Shown here piece after piece: positions 12,108-24,960 of a DNA stretch of 64,000 nt (positions are counted from its first letter, which is position 1; every line of letters begins with the position of its first letter). Source of the DNA: Coprinus comatus (Eukaryota; Basidiomycota; Agaricomycetes; Agaricales; Agaricaceae); assembly GCA_034638255.1 (NCBI GenBank), contig JAWPGT010000010.1, positions 434,001 to 498,000 of the forward strand, in the 5' to 3' direction. The notes beneath the pieces are model-generated. The model was not told the origin of the DNA, searched no databases, and was given only the letters and a program-made list of their open reading frames with translations. A program made the translations under genes and the position numbers.

Positions 12108-13318
12108 GGAAGTTTAAGAATGGTTGTTGTAAGTAAGTAGTAGGAAAAGGGAAAAAGAAAAAAATTGCTCTTACACAACTCAAGATCCGTGTAACCCAAC
12201 GTTGTACCTAACAGAGCAGTTGAGTTGGCACTGAAGCAGCTGACCCCTTGAGACGTAATTAACTGGTACTACCCTGAGCCAAAATATAATTGAATTAGGA
12301 AGTTCTCCTATTTACTTTCTCGGAGTAGGGATTTGCTCTCTCCGAAGAGCGTCTCGGAGAGCGCTTTTTGGATTAGTCGAGTCTTCTTGATTGGAGTCGC
12401 TATTGCTTATCGAAATGCACGTTCAAAAGCTTCGTGCTTGGTTTCTATTGAGTATTGGTACCTATTTTATATATATTATTACGAGATGCCCAGAGATGTT
12501 TTCAATAAATTTCAATTAAATATGTGTCAATGTTCAGACAAAAGTCAACACTAAAGCGGTCAAGAAGAATTATTACTTAGGTCAACAACGTGAAGCAAGT
12601 TGTTAACTAGTTATCGTTACTGGCTGGATACTCATTCTAAGAAGTAGCTTCAAAAGACGGATTCAGTGGGTTTACTGATGGATTACACTAGATACCGGTC
12701 TCCGACGATTATCTGCTCCATCTCCTGATTGATACAACCGCGGTCAAGTGTTACCGTTTTAGACTGTTCGGCCCTGAGTATCTCCCAAAGATTGGACACC
12801 CAGGAGCTAGTCGAACTTATTATACTTAGTGCAGTACCTGATGTTTTTTTTTTTTAAATTCGTTGTGGCGCATCTTTTTCAAACTGGCAGATGAATGGAA
12901 TGACATACATAGGACAATCGTGCCCAAGTCATACCGCAATAGGTTGTCATATTTATAGGTTAAGGAAGATAGCACATGGGCCTCCCTGAAAAAGAAGTTG
13001 ATTGCACCCGGCGGAGATCTTGTGGGAATTGCTAATAGACAACCGAACGGTGATATCGATTATCAATGAACGATTGATTGATTCTGGTAAGAATTTGAGA
13101 CCTATGCCAGCATATTAATAACAATGAGCGCCCTGTGAGTATTCACAGCGTTAGTAATAATCATCAAGAAACAGAAATAATATATTAGAAGAACTCGTTA
13201 TCATCATTCGTATCAAAACACTATTTATTTTTGTGTATCGAGAAATTTTTCGAAAAGTTAAAACCTTCTTCAATTATGCCCCAAATTAAAACGAAATATC
13301 AACAGATGAAAACGAAAA
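12108..13318. other. Intergenic region between the two aquaporins
   Basis: No gene was recognised. A short inverted repeat with arms CTCTCCGA and TCGGAGAG sits near 12338-12361, and a T-run lies near 12845-12856. The right end should hold the 3' UTR of aquaporin 2 and the left end the promoter of aquaporin 1. Confidence 0.5.
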
Positions 13319-14759
13319 TCAAGCGTGTGATCCTGAATTAGGTGCAACTTCATAAACATTGATACTTTGTTTGTCTGAGGATCTACTATTGGCACCGCTT
13401 TCATCTGCTTCATGAGCAGCTTCATTGTGAATTCTCCTATTACCACTTGCGAGTGCGTGGAATTGAAGGGCTGCGGGAGTTACTGGCTTATCAGAATCTA
13501 CTAGGAAGATCTCGTAGAGAACGATAGCGAAGAGTGTAGCAGGAATATTGGTAAGAGCAGCGATTGCAGCGTATTTACCTCCTCCGGCTAAAAAGGAGAG
13601 AAAGAAAACACATCATTATTAACATGAACAGATATCTTGTATGGTATCACATACCTTCCAAGCCCCATACTGATATAGCCCAGAGGCGACCTCCGACATC
13701 ACGGGCAGCATTCAGTGCAATACCGGGGGTTGCAAACTCCAGATTGCAACGCCACTAGTAAGTCAGAGGCATCAATATAAATCGTAAAGAAATGGGTGTG
13801 CTCGCTGTACCCACTATGCAAGAGAGATAGCTATAGGTCCCATTGCCGGGCTGATCATGACATTTGTAGGATCCAATGACGCCCAAATCACAAGAGCGAC
13901 GAATACACACTATACGTCCAGGGTCCAACTCAGCATTTAAAGCGACTGGGAATATCGTCAAGAACTTACGCAGACAAATTCGTTGAGGAAGACAGCGCCG
14001 AATGTCATTTCTGGGAGCAAGTAAAGGGCGAAAGCTCCCGGAGGACCATTAGGTGTATAGAGGATTGCAGAGTGGCCAGCAGCGACCAAACCATGGACCA
14101 TTTCGTCCACAAGGGGTTTCCATTGATAGTAGACCACCATGCAGGCAACATAGCCGCCAAAGATTTGTGCAATGATATAACTATGTCACCCGTTAGAAAG
14201 ATGGAATTAACTCATTGGATTCAATATTTTGCTTACCGAACCGCCTTGAGAGGAGGGAAGCCACGGAAAACAACCATAGCAATTGTGACCGCGGGATTGA
14301 AGTGGCCGCCAGAAGTGCCTGAAGCGATACCGAGGGCGAAGTAAATGCCAAAAGCATAAGCAATGCCAATCTGAAGACGGCTAAATATTACAAGAGAAAA
14401 TCAGCGATTGTTCTTCGTGTGCTATTGAAGAACTACGGACATCCAAGTCCTGCTGTATTTGTGACAGTTCCAAGAATGAAGCCCAATGTGGAACCGACGC
14501 CTAGGAGATGTTTATGAGTTGATAGCTAACGTAAATCTAAAATGTCAACATACCAGCAAAAGCATAGAGGAAGACACCAAGCTATAAAATGCTGGGTTAA
14601 TTCCGACAGATTTGATTTCTAGTGAATACCTACAGCTTCGGCAAAACACTCCATCAACCAATGTACCTCCTTCTTGTTACGTTGCTTCTCCCATTGTGCG
14701 AGAACCTTTGCACGCTTTTGTATATCGCCAAGATAGATTAGAGGATTGTGACTAGGCAT
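13319..14759 (-). CDS. Aquaglyceroporin-like channel 2 (NPA/NAA), frame broken once
   Basis: MIP-family channel. I prefer ATG 14759 (MPSHNPLIYLGDIQKR) to the upstream ATG because it matches the start of aquaporin 1 in length. Helix 1 includes LYAFAGVGSTLGF. The first pore loop is canonical, GGHFNPAVTIA; the second is ALNAARDVGGRLWA, with NAA in place of NPA. Asp after Arg fits the glycerol-facilitator group, suggesting glycerol or other small solutes. The C-terminal tail ends ...GSHA at 13319. Compared with aquaporin 1, which has the same phase-2 intron before TM5, the exon reads AYGVAIW and then must skip frame at the TTT of 13734-13736 to continue FATPGIALN. One T seems to be missing. All other exons are open. 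Confidence 0.78.
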
Positions 14760-16769
14760 ATCGATCTGGGTAGGCTGGGCAGGAAAGGGGAGATGGTGAG
14801 TGATCCCGAATATTAAGGTGCGAGCCACTACAATTCTCAGGATTTCTGACAACAGACATTTATAGCGGATAGGCCTTCTCGTTTTTCGGTCTCATGATTC
14901 ACTTGGCCATGACAGCCTTCGATCCGGTGACCATCTTTGGATAAGATTGGAATGTAGTTATTCAAACTCAAACACCACCTTCCTACAGGAAAAACCTAAG
15001 TTTATGCATTTGATGAACGGGTGCTGTTAGGCTCCTTACCCCATCTTGTTACCGGATCTTCTGTTCCTGATATAGGAGAATAATTTGTTCCCATCTTAGT
15101 GTTTGAAACCCTTATGCTGTATCTCTAGTATGTTCTACCGCACAGGCTGCTGTATTTCTAATTTCTGAGGTTATGCTATTCTATGCTATAGGATATCGAG
15201 AGATCGGAAGAGGCTGTGGTGCTATTATAAGCCATTAGGCGAAAATGGAGCCCTGAAGAATAGGCATGATGATACATGTTCACCAGAGATATCTTTGGAT
15301 ACTTATTGAAGCACATGTACAATCAAGGCGCTCGCTTCAACATTTCACGTTATGGAATCAGCTTCTGAGACTTCTATATTTCTTGATGACAGACATCATG
15401 CTACAAGATATCAGATATTACACATAGTGGTTCTCTAAATCCCAAAAGTTTGATTTCTAGGGCAGTGTTCCAGTGATGCTCTGGAATGGTCGAACACCAG
15501 TCAGTATCAGTAGAACGGACGTGGGGTCGGCATGGGATTGCCTTTCACCTCGTGTATGCGAATAAAATTCCATTAAAGTATTTTACTTCGCACGCCGCGT
15601 TGCGGGAGCTGAAGCACTGGGGATGGTGCATATGGTCTGGGGTAAGCATGATGCGGGGGCGGGGTTCCTAAACCTTCTATCCGTATAGCCCCTAATTAGT
15701 TTATATATGGATTTATATTTGCCAGCGGGTAATTACTAGGAGTTGGAGGATTTCCTCACTTCTGTGATACCCTGTAGACCTATATGTACACTTATATTCT
15801 CAATACAAAGTATAATTATAGAGAATGTCGCCCTGAGGCACGTTGCCCAGCATTACCCAGAAGAGTGGTATTTTGAGAGGCAGATATCTCAACGATCGTG
15901 TTGGTACAGCCACAAACAGTCTTGGCCGCTCTTTCCAAGCAATGATCGAGCCGATTATATCCGTCTTGGGACTCTTGGCAGTACAACGTTCTACAGTGCC
16001 CAAGCAAAATAACTGAGCGCAGCTTAAAATATTCATTGACCTTGGAACTTGGATTACGGGGAGGGGAATTGAACTTTGCGCTTTGACTCAAACGGTGTTT
16101 AATAAGACTTTTAGCTTATACTAGCTAGAGTCAAGCTTCAAAGTTTACGGTACGACGACAGCCTTTGCGCCGTCATTGCGGCAACCTTACCACCACTACA
16201 TATTTGGTGTCATGTCAGAATCATATTTTCCTCACTGCCGCGGCAAAAATTCCACGCCTCATGTGCCCGGTAAATTACACTGAGGGACTCTGATTTGATG
16301 TGACCCCAACTCATTTGGAATTTAGATAAGGTCGGACCGGATTCTCTCCACCTAGGAAAATGGTAATTCACACTTTGTGAACTTGATACTATTTCCTGTT
16401 TGCACTGGATTGAGGCCCGGATGGAACCCTGTACTAATTCTCCATGGGTCTCAATAAACCATATGTAGTTCAGTACAAGTTGATTGGTGCCCTGACCCTA
16501 GTCAGACCAAGTCAGTCTCCGGCGTACATGACTAGGACAAGTTGTCATCATAAGTTATACCGTACCCACATATATCCGATATTTTGCTGATACCAAAACG
16601 ATATTATATAGTTTCGATATATTTACTACGGTTTCGACGAGTTACGTTGAATTGACACTGTTTATTTATTGACTTTTTTTTTGCAGCCTCGTTGAACTAT
16701 TTGTACGTACCAGACTCACTGAGAGATCCGATAATCAATGCATATAAAATAATACATATCATACTGAAT
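14760..16769. other. Intergenic, nothing recognised
   Basis: About 2 kb between the aquaporin 2 start and the F-box 2 stop. Open frames near 15480-16090 have no recognisable motifs and conflict on both strands. No terminal repeats were found. Confidence 0.5.
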
Positions 16770-18611
16770 TTATTGGCGGTATCTCTTGTGCTTTGCTAGT
16801 AACAGTGGACAATCCATGATGAAACAGACCTGAGACATCATATCAAATTCATATATTGAGTATGTTAGGATGGTAACAAAAAATAGTACATTGATACAGT
16901 AATTATTTCTTTGTATCAACTGCAAATACCAGTACTCTGTGGTGTCCTTATTAGAATCGAGTCGGTTTTCCACAGTACGTTTAATAACCATCCCTCTACT
17001 GTAAATGCCCAAGAAATTGACCAAAATATCTTGCACAAATACGTCACTTTCTGGTTCCTCACTGTATAATTTGGATTCAAACTTTTTGAAGGTCACGGTT
17101 GGCTTTGCCGTTTTCAATCCCTCAATTGTGTACATCACGGAGCTGATCTGGCTTCCTTGTGCTGGGTCCCCCTCCAATGTTAATATATCATAGATGGAAT
17201 TTGAAAAAAAAGAATGTTTTGTAGTCTGGTGACTTAAGGGAAAGGGTATATCCATTAAACTTGTGAATCCCCCCGGACATTCGAACCTTGAATTGGATAT
17301 GGTAGTACTCCGGGTGTTGGGGTCAAGTCCCAATATTATCACTTCAATGTATGTGTTTAGGTCCTTCTATTGAATGTGACAAAGACATAAGAGCGTGAAG
17401 ATTGAGGAATGATTTTCCAGCGAGCTATATCCATATAGGAAGATTTTTCACCACTTATTATACTTTCATAAGAGGGAGACAGCGAATTTCCATTTATGTG
17501 GGAGTCTTCGTGGCACAGCCTAGAGGTTTCAAAGAATACCACTTTCACTCCTGATTCGTTGTCATCATATAAGCGGATTATGTGATGCTTGTTACACCTC
17601 CAATTATTTGTCCCAGTAATGCCCTTCAAAGTACATGTTAAGTAAACTATAATGTGATCGACTCACTGTGCGGTACTTACACTGGGATTACCAACAAATG
17701 TGACCTGTTTTCTTGGTTTGAGGATAACAATCTTGTAAATGGTTTCTGTACCAGCGTGTCCCGTCACAACCACACTGTCAGGCTCTACCACAAGAAACCA
17801 GTTTTCCCAATCTAAGTCGCTTACTGTTATTTCCTTTTCAGTGAAAAGTCGATAAGGGGGGTTCCTTGTTTTGGTGAAAGTGTTAGATGATGCATTGTAA
17901 TTGTTTAAGTTGATTGATATGACCATCCTATTATTTTACAAGGTTAAATGAGAAGTTTTATAGCAATGTGAATGTTCCTCACAGGTAAAGAGCGCCGTGT
18001 CCCCCAAGTTGCAGGTACATCACATCGAACACCTGCGCTACGATATCCAGATGCCCAGTAATCTGTGATGTCATTTTGTTGACATTGGGTTGTTGGTCAG
18101 AATCTTGATCTAAGTGTTCATCGGGGTGTTCGTCAAACGCGGGTGGTTGGAATGTATCGCAAGGGTTAGTAATGACATCTCTATAAAATTGAATCGTTTT
18201 CCCCTCTAGAACTATGATGAAGGGATCCATAAACCAGAACACCGGATATGCCTGTAATTTTCCTCCCAACCTTCAAGGAGCAGTGGTTCAGTAGGAGTAG
18301 GAGTATCATTGGTTGTATCAGACCAAACTCCTTTCATTTTCTTTATGGGTTCGAATATGCGTTCTAGTACTGGGATTGGGGTGTTGAATAAATCGATATC
18401 AGGTATCGGGTAATCCTGGATTGTCTTTTCCCAAGTATTCAGAATATCTCCTCCCACTGCATTCCACCGTCTGTAAACCTGGGATTTTATGGTAAGCATA
18501 TTAGTCACCAAGAAATGTGGGTGGTCTTACAAATCGGCATTGCTTGATGTCTGAGATGGAAAGGTGTTTGAAGATTTTTGTGACGAGTTCGATAGGAATA
18601 TTGCCCGCCAT
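16770..18611 (-). CDS. F-box protein 2, two frame breaks
   Basis: Likely SCF substrate receptor, paralogous to F-box 1 and 3. The ATG at 18611 lies in a short first exon too small to stand out: MAGNIPIELVTKIFKHLS, then SDIKQCRF at the donor. Next come FWFMDPFIIVL, TGHLDIVAQVFDVMYL and WRCNKHHIIRLY, the family motifs in the same order as in F-box 1. Two single-base losses break the frame. One is at the TTTT of 18258-18261, between WEE and QAYPVFWF. The other is at 17360-17361, between FVTFNRR and TYIEVIILGLD. The rest reads openly through five or more exons to the stop at 16770. A TATATATA box lies 41 bases before the ATG. Confidence 0.72.
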
Positions 18612-18651
18612 GTTGGGTTGGTACTGAAAGTTGGCCCTCGCACAAAGCCAT

Positions 18652-18659
18652 TATATATA
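18652..18659 (-). promoter_or_regulatory. TATA box of F-box gene 2
   Basis: TATATATA on the minus strand, 41 bases before ATG 18611, matching the arrangement at F-box gene 1. Confidence 0.5.
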
Positions 18660-19466
18660 CCGACGAAGGTATTAATAGAAGACTCTTTAAACCATCCCAT
18701 ACCGAAAGGAGGAGCCATCCACAAGAACACAATTGGAAGGTTGTTTGGAGGATGTATTCAAATCAGGCCAGTGTCTCCTGACTCCCTCTCCCCTATCAAT
18801 GATATTGGAATTCCATTGGCCCCAATTATTGTGTACTGAGGTAGCTTCTCGTGTAAGTTCCACCCTGATCATCATTGTGTACAACATGTCATGTCACGGA
18901 AGTTGATCCCAGTCTACCAGAGGACTAAACTGGGAAGTATTGCGCAGCAAATTTTGCATGACCAGCAAGTATGATATAGCCTTATACGTCTGGAGAAGCT
19001 TCATGTAAGCCTGGGGTTTCATCGGAGTAAATCAAGAGATTTTATGACAACACCAACAAGAAATCATGGCGCCTATCAGATCACACAGAATGAGGAAGAA
19101 TCTTTGATGACGACCGTTGTAAGGATTGGAGTTCCCGTAGACCAGTTGTAAAAATGTCGCCAAGGTTGCTGCATACATTCATATAAGCTGGGGGCATAGT
19201 GAGCTGGAGACTTGGATTTCGTTCCTGTATGTGTTTTTTGTAGCTTTTTAGTCAGTCACTCAGTGGCACATATGTGAGTCCATGAGTGTTCAATTACTCC
19301 TAAGAAGCCATTAATTTTTTAAATTGCAGGTTTATTGGACAATGAACTGCGAAGTATCGAAACGCGTTGGCCATCAAGCGTTATATTGCCTCTTTCTTTG
19401 GTCGACAGTGATTGATAAAATATCGCGAAATCTATTATGAGCAGGTCCGAACTAGTAAAAAATCCT
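18660..19466. other. Intergenic, nothing recognised
   Basis: Open frames on both strands near 18690-18890 have no recognisable motif. No repeats or RNA genes were seen. Confidence 0.5.
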
Positions 19467-19808
19467 CTACTCGTCATCATAACCTTGTACTGGTCTCCTG
19501 GGCCGGTTTGGCACTGGAACGATACGTCAAACAAAACCTTGAAGAAAATGAAAGTAGACCTTACGTGGGTATGAGGTTGGAACCATTTCTGAGGGTGTGT
19601 ATCCGAAGTGTTCGCGAATAGGAGGGACTGTGGCGACCATTACGGGGCCAATTGTACCCAAAATGACCGAGTAGAAAATAACTGGATTTTCATGGGCCTG
19701 GCGTTGCTGCAAAAGAGAAGAAAATCAGATATAGCTGTGCAGCAGACACCCAGTGAGACCTACAAGGTAACGATAGGTCTGGCGGAAAGGAGACAGCAGC
19801 GAGGCCAT
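19467..19808 (-). CDS. Mitochondrial complex I 9.5 kDa accessory subunit
   Basis: Small single-span accessory subunit of NADH:ubiquinone oxidoreductase in the inner mitochondrial membrane, the fungal NUO9.5 type. Three exons give 77 residues. Exon 1 (19808-19764) encodes MASLLSPFRQTYRYL. The second encodes QRQAHENPVIFYSVILGTIG and the membrane-proximal VPPIREHFGY. The third encodes LPNRPRRPVQGYDDE and stops at 19467-19469. All junctions are GT..AG and in phase, and both ends match what I recall of the fungal family. Its ATG is 116 bases from the SART1 ATG on the other strand, so the two share a divergent promoter. Confidence 0.85.
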
Positions 19809-19924
19809 GTTGGCTGTGGGTGGAAGGCGGAGAGTGTTGGGCTGTGAGGTAAACCGGAATCAAGCTGACGTAATCAGCTCTTTTCCTGTTGCAAACACCA
19901 TCATATACCCTCCAGTCGCCAACC

Positions 19925-22899
19925 ATGTCAATGGAAGAGAGCATCAGCTTGGAAGAGACAAATAAGATCCGTATATCCCTCGGTCTCAAGCCTCTCACAG
20001 ACGACAAGTTACCAGACGATGACAAGGAGAAGCAGGCAGAAGACAATTACAAGAAACAGCGTGAACGAGAGGCCAAGGAACGGGAGAGCCAGTATGTTCC
20101 TCATCATGAACGCGAGCTATGCTAATATATGCCCACTTTCTGCTCTTTTTAGGCGAATTGCTAATGGAATAGCCAAGTGAGTATATCAATTTCCGCCTTT
20201 CGCAGTCACTTCCATGCCCTTTCATGGGCTTTACAGGCCCCGAACCTTGACCGACAGAATTCTTATGCATCATTGCTAGGGTACGAAATCGCCGGGAACT
20301 CCATGCTTCACTTAAGGGTGCAACGCTTGGCGACGCAGATGTCGAAGTCGACGATACTCTCAAATGGATTAAACGGAATAAGAAGAAGGAGAAAGAACTT
20401 GCCAGGAAGAGGCAAGAAGAGTTAGAACAGATGGACAAGGTTTTTCAGGAAGAATACACCGAACGTCAGTACGAGAAATCTCAAATCTTCAAGCTGTCAT
20501 TACTCACCTCGGGTTAAAGGTGACCTCGAAGGGTTAAAGGTCAGCCATGACTTCGACACGCTGGAAGAAGGCGAAGCGCGCATACTTACACTAAAAGATA
20601 GCCGTATCCTTGACAATGAAGGTAGGAGGACATTATGTTCACGTAGATTATTCCTACTTACATGATTTCTAGAGGATGAGCTACAGAATGTTGAAATGGC
20701 AGAAGATGAACGACATCAAAAGAATAAAGAACTCAAGATCAAACGGCGTGGTTACACCGGTTATGATGATGAGGAATTTGAAGAAGGCAATCAGGGCATG
20801 AAACGGTCGATACTTGCCAAGTATGATGAAGAGTTGGAAGGTCCTAAAGACACCGTAAGCATGGTCTCCTACCTTTATTTACCTCTTTCTTTCTAAAACC
20901 TTTTACAGGGTTTTCGCCTAGGAGCAGCGGTTGTGTCCAACAAAATCACCAAGGAAGAGGGGAAACACGCAGCCGCAACCGCTGTCAACAAGTCACTCCT
21001 ATCAATTGATTATTCGAGTTTGTGTTTCTTGACCCTTACCCACTATGCTCTGAACTAATATTGGCTACCAGAAAACCTTGATATATCTGACTACAAAACT
21101 GAAGGTGAAATAGGGTTTAAGAAATTGAAGGTACTACTGTCTAGTGCATATACATGGATCAAGCTTAACTAATTATTTATATATACAGTCGAAAAAGAAG
21201 CGTCCCTCCCGAAGAGCACCATCTGATCTCAGGGATCCCGCAGAAGAGAATGAGATGAATGTTGATGAAAAACCTATTGTACCAGTACAGCGCGAGAGAG
21301 ATCTAAACGCTAATTTCGTTGACGATGATGAGCTACAAGCAGCTCTAGCGCGTTCAAGGCGAGCAAAACTCAAGATGAAGAAGATTCGTCCAGAAGATCT
21401 TGCTCAAAAGAGTATGTACAACTGCTTGCTCTGATTCATGGAGCTTATGCATGTTTCTAGTTGCCGACCAGCGTGCGCAAGAAGCCCTGAAATCTAGTTC
21501 AAATGGTGTCAAGATTGAAGAGACGGGTTCAGATAATGAAGGTGGCCTGACCTTCGATGATACTTCCGAGTTCGTTCGCAGTGTTGGCCTAAACCCCATC
21601 GCCAAAGCAGAACCGGTTGAACCTACCCTACCCCCTCCTCAAACAGAAACCAATGGCCGTTCTGTTTCCAGAGATATATCCCTGGCTCCTGGGGACGTTG
21701 CCATCGACGAACTGGAAATAGGTGAAGTGATGGTCAAGCCCGAAGAGGAGGATTATGATATGGACATGCTCAATGATATTGAGAATGCGATTAAGGCAGC
21801 TGAGGCAGAGGAATCCGGTGCAGTGGAAGAGACTCTCGGTACATCTGGTGAACAAACGTTCAGTTCGGGGATGGCTTCTACACTGAACATTCTACGACAG
21901 CAAGGAGTTCTTGCACAGCCTTCATCCGACCAGAAGGACCGTGAACGAATACAGCTTCAACGAGATCTTTGGCTTGCAGATATGCGTCGAGCTGTTGCCC
22001 AACGGGAGTTGGAGCGTCTCCAGTCTCGTGGTGGAGGTGGTGCAAATAAAGACCAAGCTCAACGCGAGTACGAAAATCGGCTCCGCGAACAGCAAGAGGC
22101 ACGGGCGAATCTTGAAATGTTCAAAGACTATAAACCAGACGTCAACATCGTCTATTACGATGAATTTGGACGACAGTTGACTCCCAAAGAAGCTTGGAAG
22201 GCGTTGTCACACAAGTTCCATGGAAAGGGTTCAGGAAAAATGAAAACGGAGAAGCGCTTGAAGAAGATTGCAGAGGAAAAGAAGAAAGAGGCAATGGCTA
22301 GTGGGGATACACCTCTGAGTATGAACAAGGCCTTCCAGCAAAGGCAAGAGAAAATGGGACAGGCACACTTTGTTCTCTCTGTCGGAAATAGGGGGTGAGT
22401 AAATCTAGATAAATCGTAAGGTCACAGTTTACTAATATCTTTCTATTATTAGTGCTGTGCCTCAAGCTTCTGAGTTCCTGGACGCACAGCCTTTGGCAAA
22501 GGGTAAAACGGAGAAGGCAAAGAAGAAGAAAGAAAGCAAAGTTACACAAATGAAACAAGAAGCAGGTTTCATGACTGTACCCGCACCACAACTACAAACA
22601 CTATCGAATGGAGTCAACTCTGGGCCTTCCAGTTTATCTGCTTCCCCTGCACCGAAACCTGGTTCTCACGGATTTCGTCAGCTGTCATGGACGCTCCTTC
22701 TCAAGCAAGCACACCAGTTCCTGGTGAAAGGGGAAAATTATCAATTGGTTTTGGAACAAAGCGGAAGGCATCGGAGGAATTAGTTGACTCTCCAGTCCCA
22801 AACGACGATAACGCCACACAATACTTTCGCATATTCCCTATAATATTCTATTGTGAAACTAGATGTGATATAATATGGTGTCCTATTACAATGTGCTGA
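19925..22899 (+). CDS. SNU66: SART1/Snu66, U4/U6.U5 tri-snRNP splicing factor
   Basis: Nuclear component of the spliceosomal tri-snRNP, needed for its recruitment to the pre-spliceosome. ATG 19925 gives MSMEESISLEETNKIRISLG and GLKPL, the typical start. Highly charged helices follow, with VDDTLKWIKRNKKKEKELA, YTGYDDEEF and the hallmark C-terminal block YYDEFGRQLTPKEAWKALSH then KFHGKGSGKMKTEKRLKK. About nine small introns are used. Near the end, reading PKPG must shift at the TT of 22673-22674 to continue ISSAVMDAPSQ and KLSIGFGTKRKASEE, so one T appears missing. Unshifted, the protein would stop at 22783; shifted, the first stop is at 22897-22899. The true C-terminus is uncertain. Confidence 0.9.
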
Positions 22900-22974
22900 C
22901 ACTGCTTATATGAAGATCTTTTGTTACTGTACAGCGATCCTTATCCAATCCTTTACCGCTTTCAAAGGCTGTTA

Positions 22975-24095
22975 TTAGTGATGCTTGTCCTCATCAATCC
23001 TAAAATATCTATTAGTAACACGGAGTGCAGTAGAAGGATAGCTGTACCATTTCACCGAGTGAGCATGTTTTTCGAGTATAACTTTGACTGTCGACCAGGA
23101 GAATCTCACAAGCTTGGGAAATCCGAAGGTTGGATCTACATTATTCTTGAGCCAAGCCTGTGTATTTGGGTCTAGCAACATAATGTTTCAAAAAATAAGC
23201 AGACACAGTGCAGAATCTAAACCCACCTGAAGGATAGCCGGACCCAAAAGTCTTGGTCCATGCAGCTTCCTGTTCGCCTGCCTCTTCAAAGGTCCAACTC
23301 TCAATACATGCGTCCCGAGTAACTTTAGCAGCAACACTTGCTGCACCAACAATTTTGTATTTTGAATCCGCTTTGTTAGCAACCGTAAAATCAATTCCAG
23401 GGAATAGACTTGAGAGATAAGCCTTGTAAGTAGTGGTATTTCCTAGCGCATCCACATAAACCTGCGAAAGGGGGAGAATTACTACTTTCTATTTCTATTT
23501 CTCTTCAAAATGGCGATATGCAGCTCGTACCTCGCTAAGTTGTATACCATTTGAAAGGACTTCTTGGATCAAAAGTACAGTTGCCTGTTGTGATTGTTGA
23601 TTAAGATTTGTTGGTGGACGTTTCATCATTCCACTAGAGATAGCCTGAGGACTTTTGGGGGTGACGTTTTTTTCTTTTTTGACATGATCAAAAACTTGGA
23701 TGTGGTACCTACCTAATGACACGTACAGACCATGCTAAATTTGTAGGATCTGAACACAAGGTTTGAAGCAATTCAGATCGTGTTTCAGCATTGAGTGTTT
23801 TCGAGTCTATGTATAATGAGTTTTTGTTTTATGCTATACCATAGATGGTACAAAGTATAGTATAATGATACATACCAGCGAAACCTAGCTCTTCAAGATC
23901 TTCTTTATACTCAATAGGACAATATGCGACGCCATAAACCAAAGGACCAAGTACCGGGCCACGTCCCGCTTCATCTACACCAAGCATATAAGGACCTGGA
24001 GCTGTAGGTAATTGAGAATGATATGTATAAGATGTGGTTAAAGGCGTCGAGGGCCCTGGAGCAGATGGGACTTGGAGTTCTGTTTCTGTACTCAT
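22975..24095 (-). CDS. Ribonuclease H2 catalytic subunit A
   Basis: Nuclear RNase HII-type enzyme that removes ribonucleotides from DNA and cleaves RNA in RNA/DNA hybrids. ATG 24095 precedes a ~35-residue low-complexity leader. Active-site motifs are in place: [17 protein letters not shown] (Asp, Glu), EVYVDALGN (Asp) and [12 protein letters not shown] (Asp). SGYPS is followed by DPNTQAWL after an intron, then [11 protein letters not shown] as in eukaryotic A subunits. Five exons keep phase, and the stop is at 22975. It converges with SART1, whose predicted stop is only 75 bases away, so the 3' UTRs probably overlap. Confidence 0.92.
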
Positions 24096-24619
24096 TACTT
24101 GCCACTAGGAGTAAGATCGAGGATACAAAATAACCAAGTTCGCCGTTGACACTATGAACGCGTCCCGTAATTAGGTGTATGCACGTGCTGTTCCTGATTA
24201 GGGTATTCCAAGGCACCGCGGTCGATCTATTCAGAGAAACCCTAATACCTGCTCTCTAGCCTTAGCCCTCATAACACATTCAAGGAAGGCTGGTGTACAA
24301 GGTTCACTGCGGTGCACGATATTTTTGTAATTGAATGGAAGATATCTTATATGTTGTGCCTCTAAAGTGCATGAGGCTATCCAGTTTTATGAGCGATTTA
24401 CTGTAGATGTAAAAATTACTATATACTAATACAAGTTTACAACATGTGGAACAGGACACTGGTTTACGAGTTGGCACGGCCACAGCTTAACATTAGCATT
24501 ACAAGAAGCTGTGGGCCTTGCGTGGTACGGCGAGAAATGGGAATACAACCTGGATTGAACAAGGTGATAGTACAGTTAGCAAACGAAAGACGAGAGCAAG
24601 CTTGCAGTGTACAATACCT
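24096..24619. other. Intergenic, nothing recognised
   Basis: This should hold the RNase H2 A promoter on its left side and the 3' UTR of the small gene at 24620-24960. No other signal was seen. Confidence 0.5.
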
Positions 24620-24960
24620 CTAGCACTGAGCGACTGTGCTCTTCTGAGGTATATGGCATTCCCCACTGCTGCTGCTTCTGACAGGTGCGGGGGCATTCTT
24701 CCCTTGCTCTACTACCACGACGTGTCCCGGTACCGAACTTGAAGATGTTGGTACTTGCTCGAAAGGGACCGGAGGAAGTCCGATCTCTGTGGTCAGAGGC
24801 GAGAGGTTTGGTGTCGGAGGTAGAGATATGATGAATTTGTTCACTAGAGGAGGGGGGTCCATGGAAACGCGGGCTCGCTAGAGGCATTATGCGCGAATTG
24901 GCGGTTCAGTCAGTGTGCTCGGTATGGCTCAAAGTTGGGTGAGCTTACGGGTGTGGACAT
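24620..24960 (-). CDS. Tiny two-exon gene with LPPTP motif, function unknown
   Basis: Predicted 89-residue protein, not recognised. Exon 1 (24960-24949) encodes only MSTP. Exon 2 (24877-24620) continues RARVSMDPPPLVNKFIISLP and on to a stop. The combined length is divisible by three and the splice sites are GT..AG. The protein is rich in Pro and Ser and has no signal peptide or membrane span. The stretch FIISLPPTPNL resembles MIVLPPTPVL in the tiny gene at 26059-26467, which also begins with a very short coding exon. It could be an intrinsically disordered regulator or a false ORF. Confidence 0.35.
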
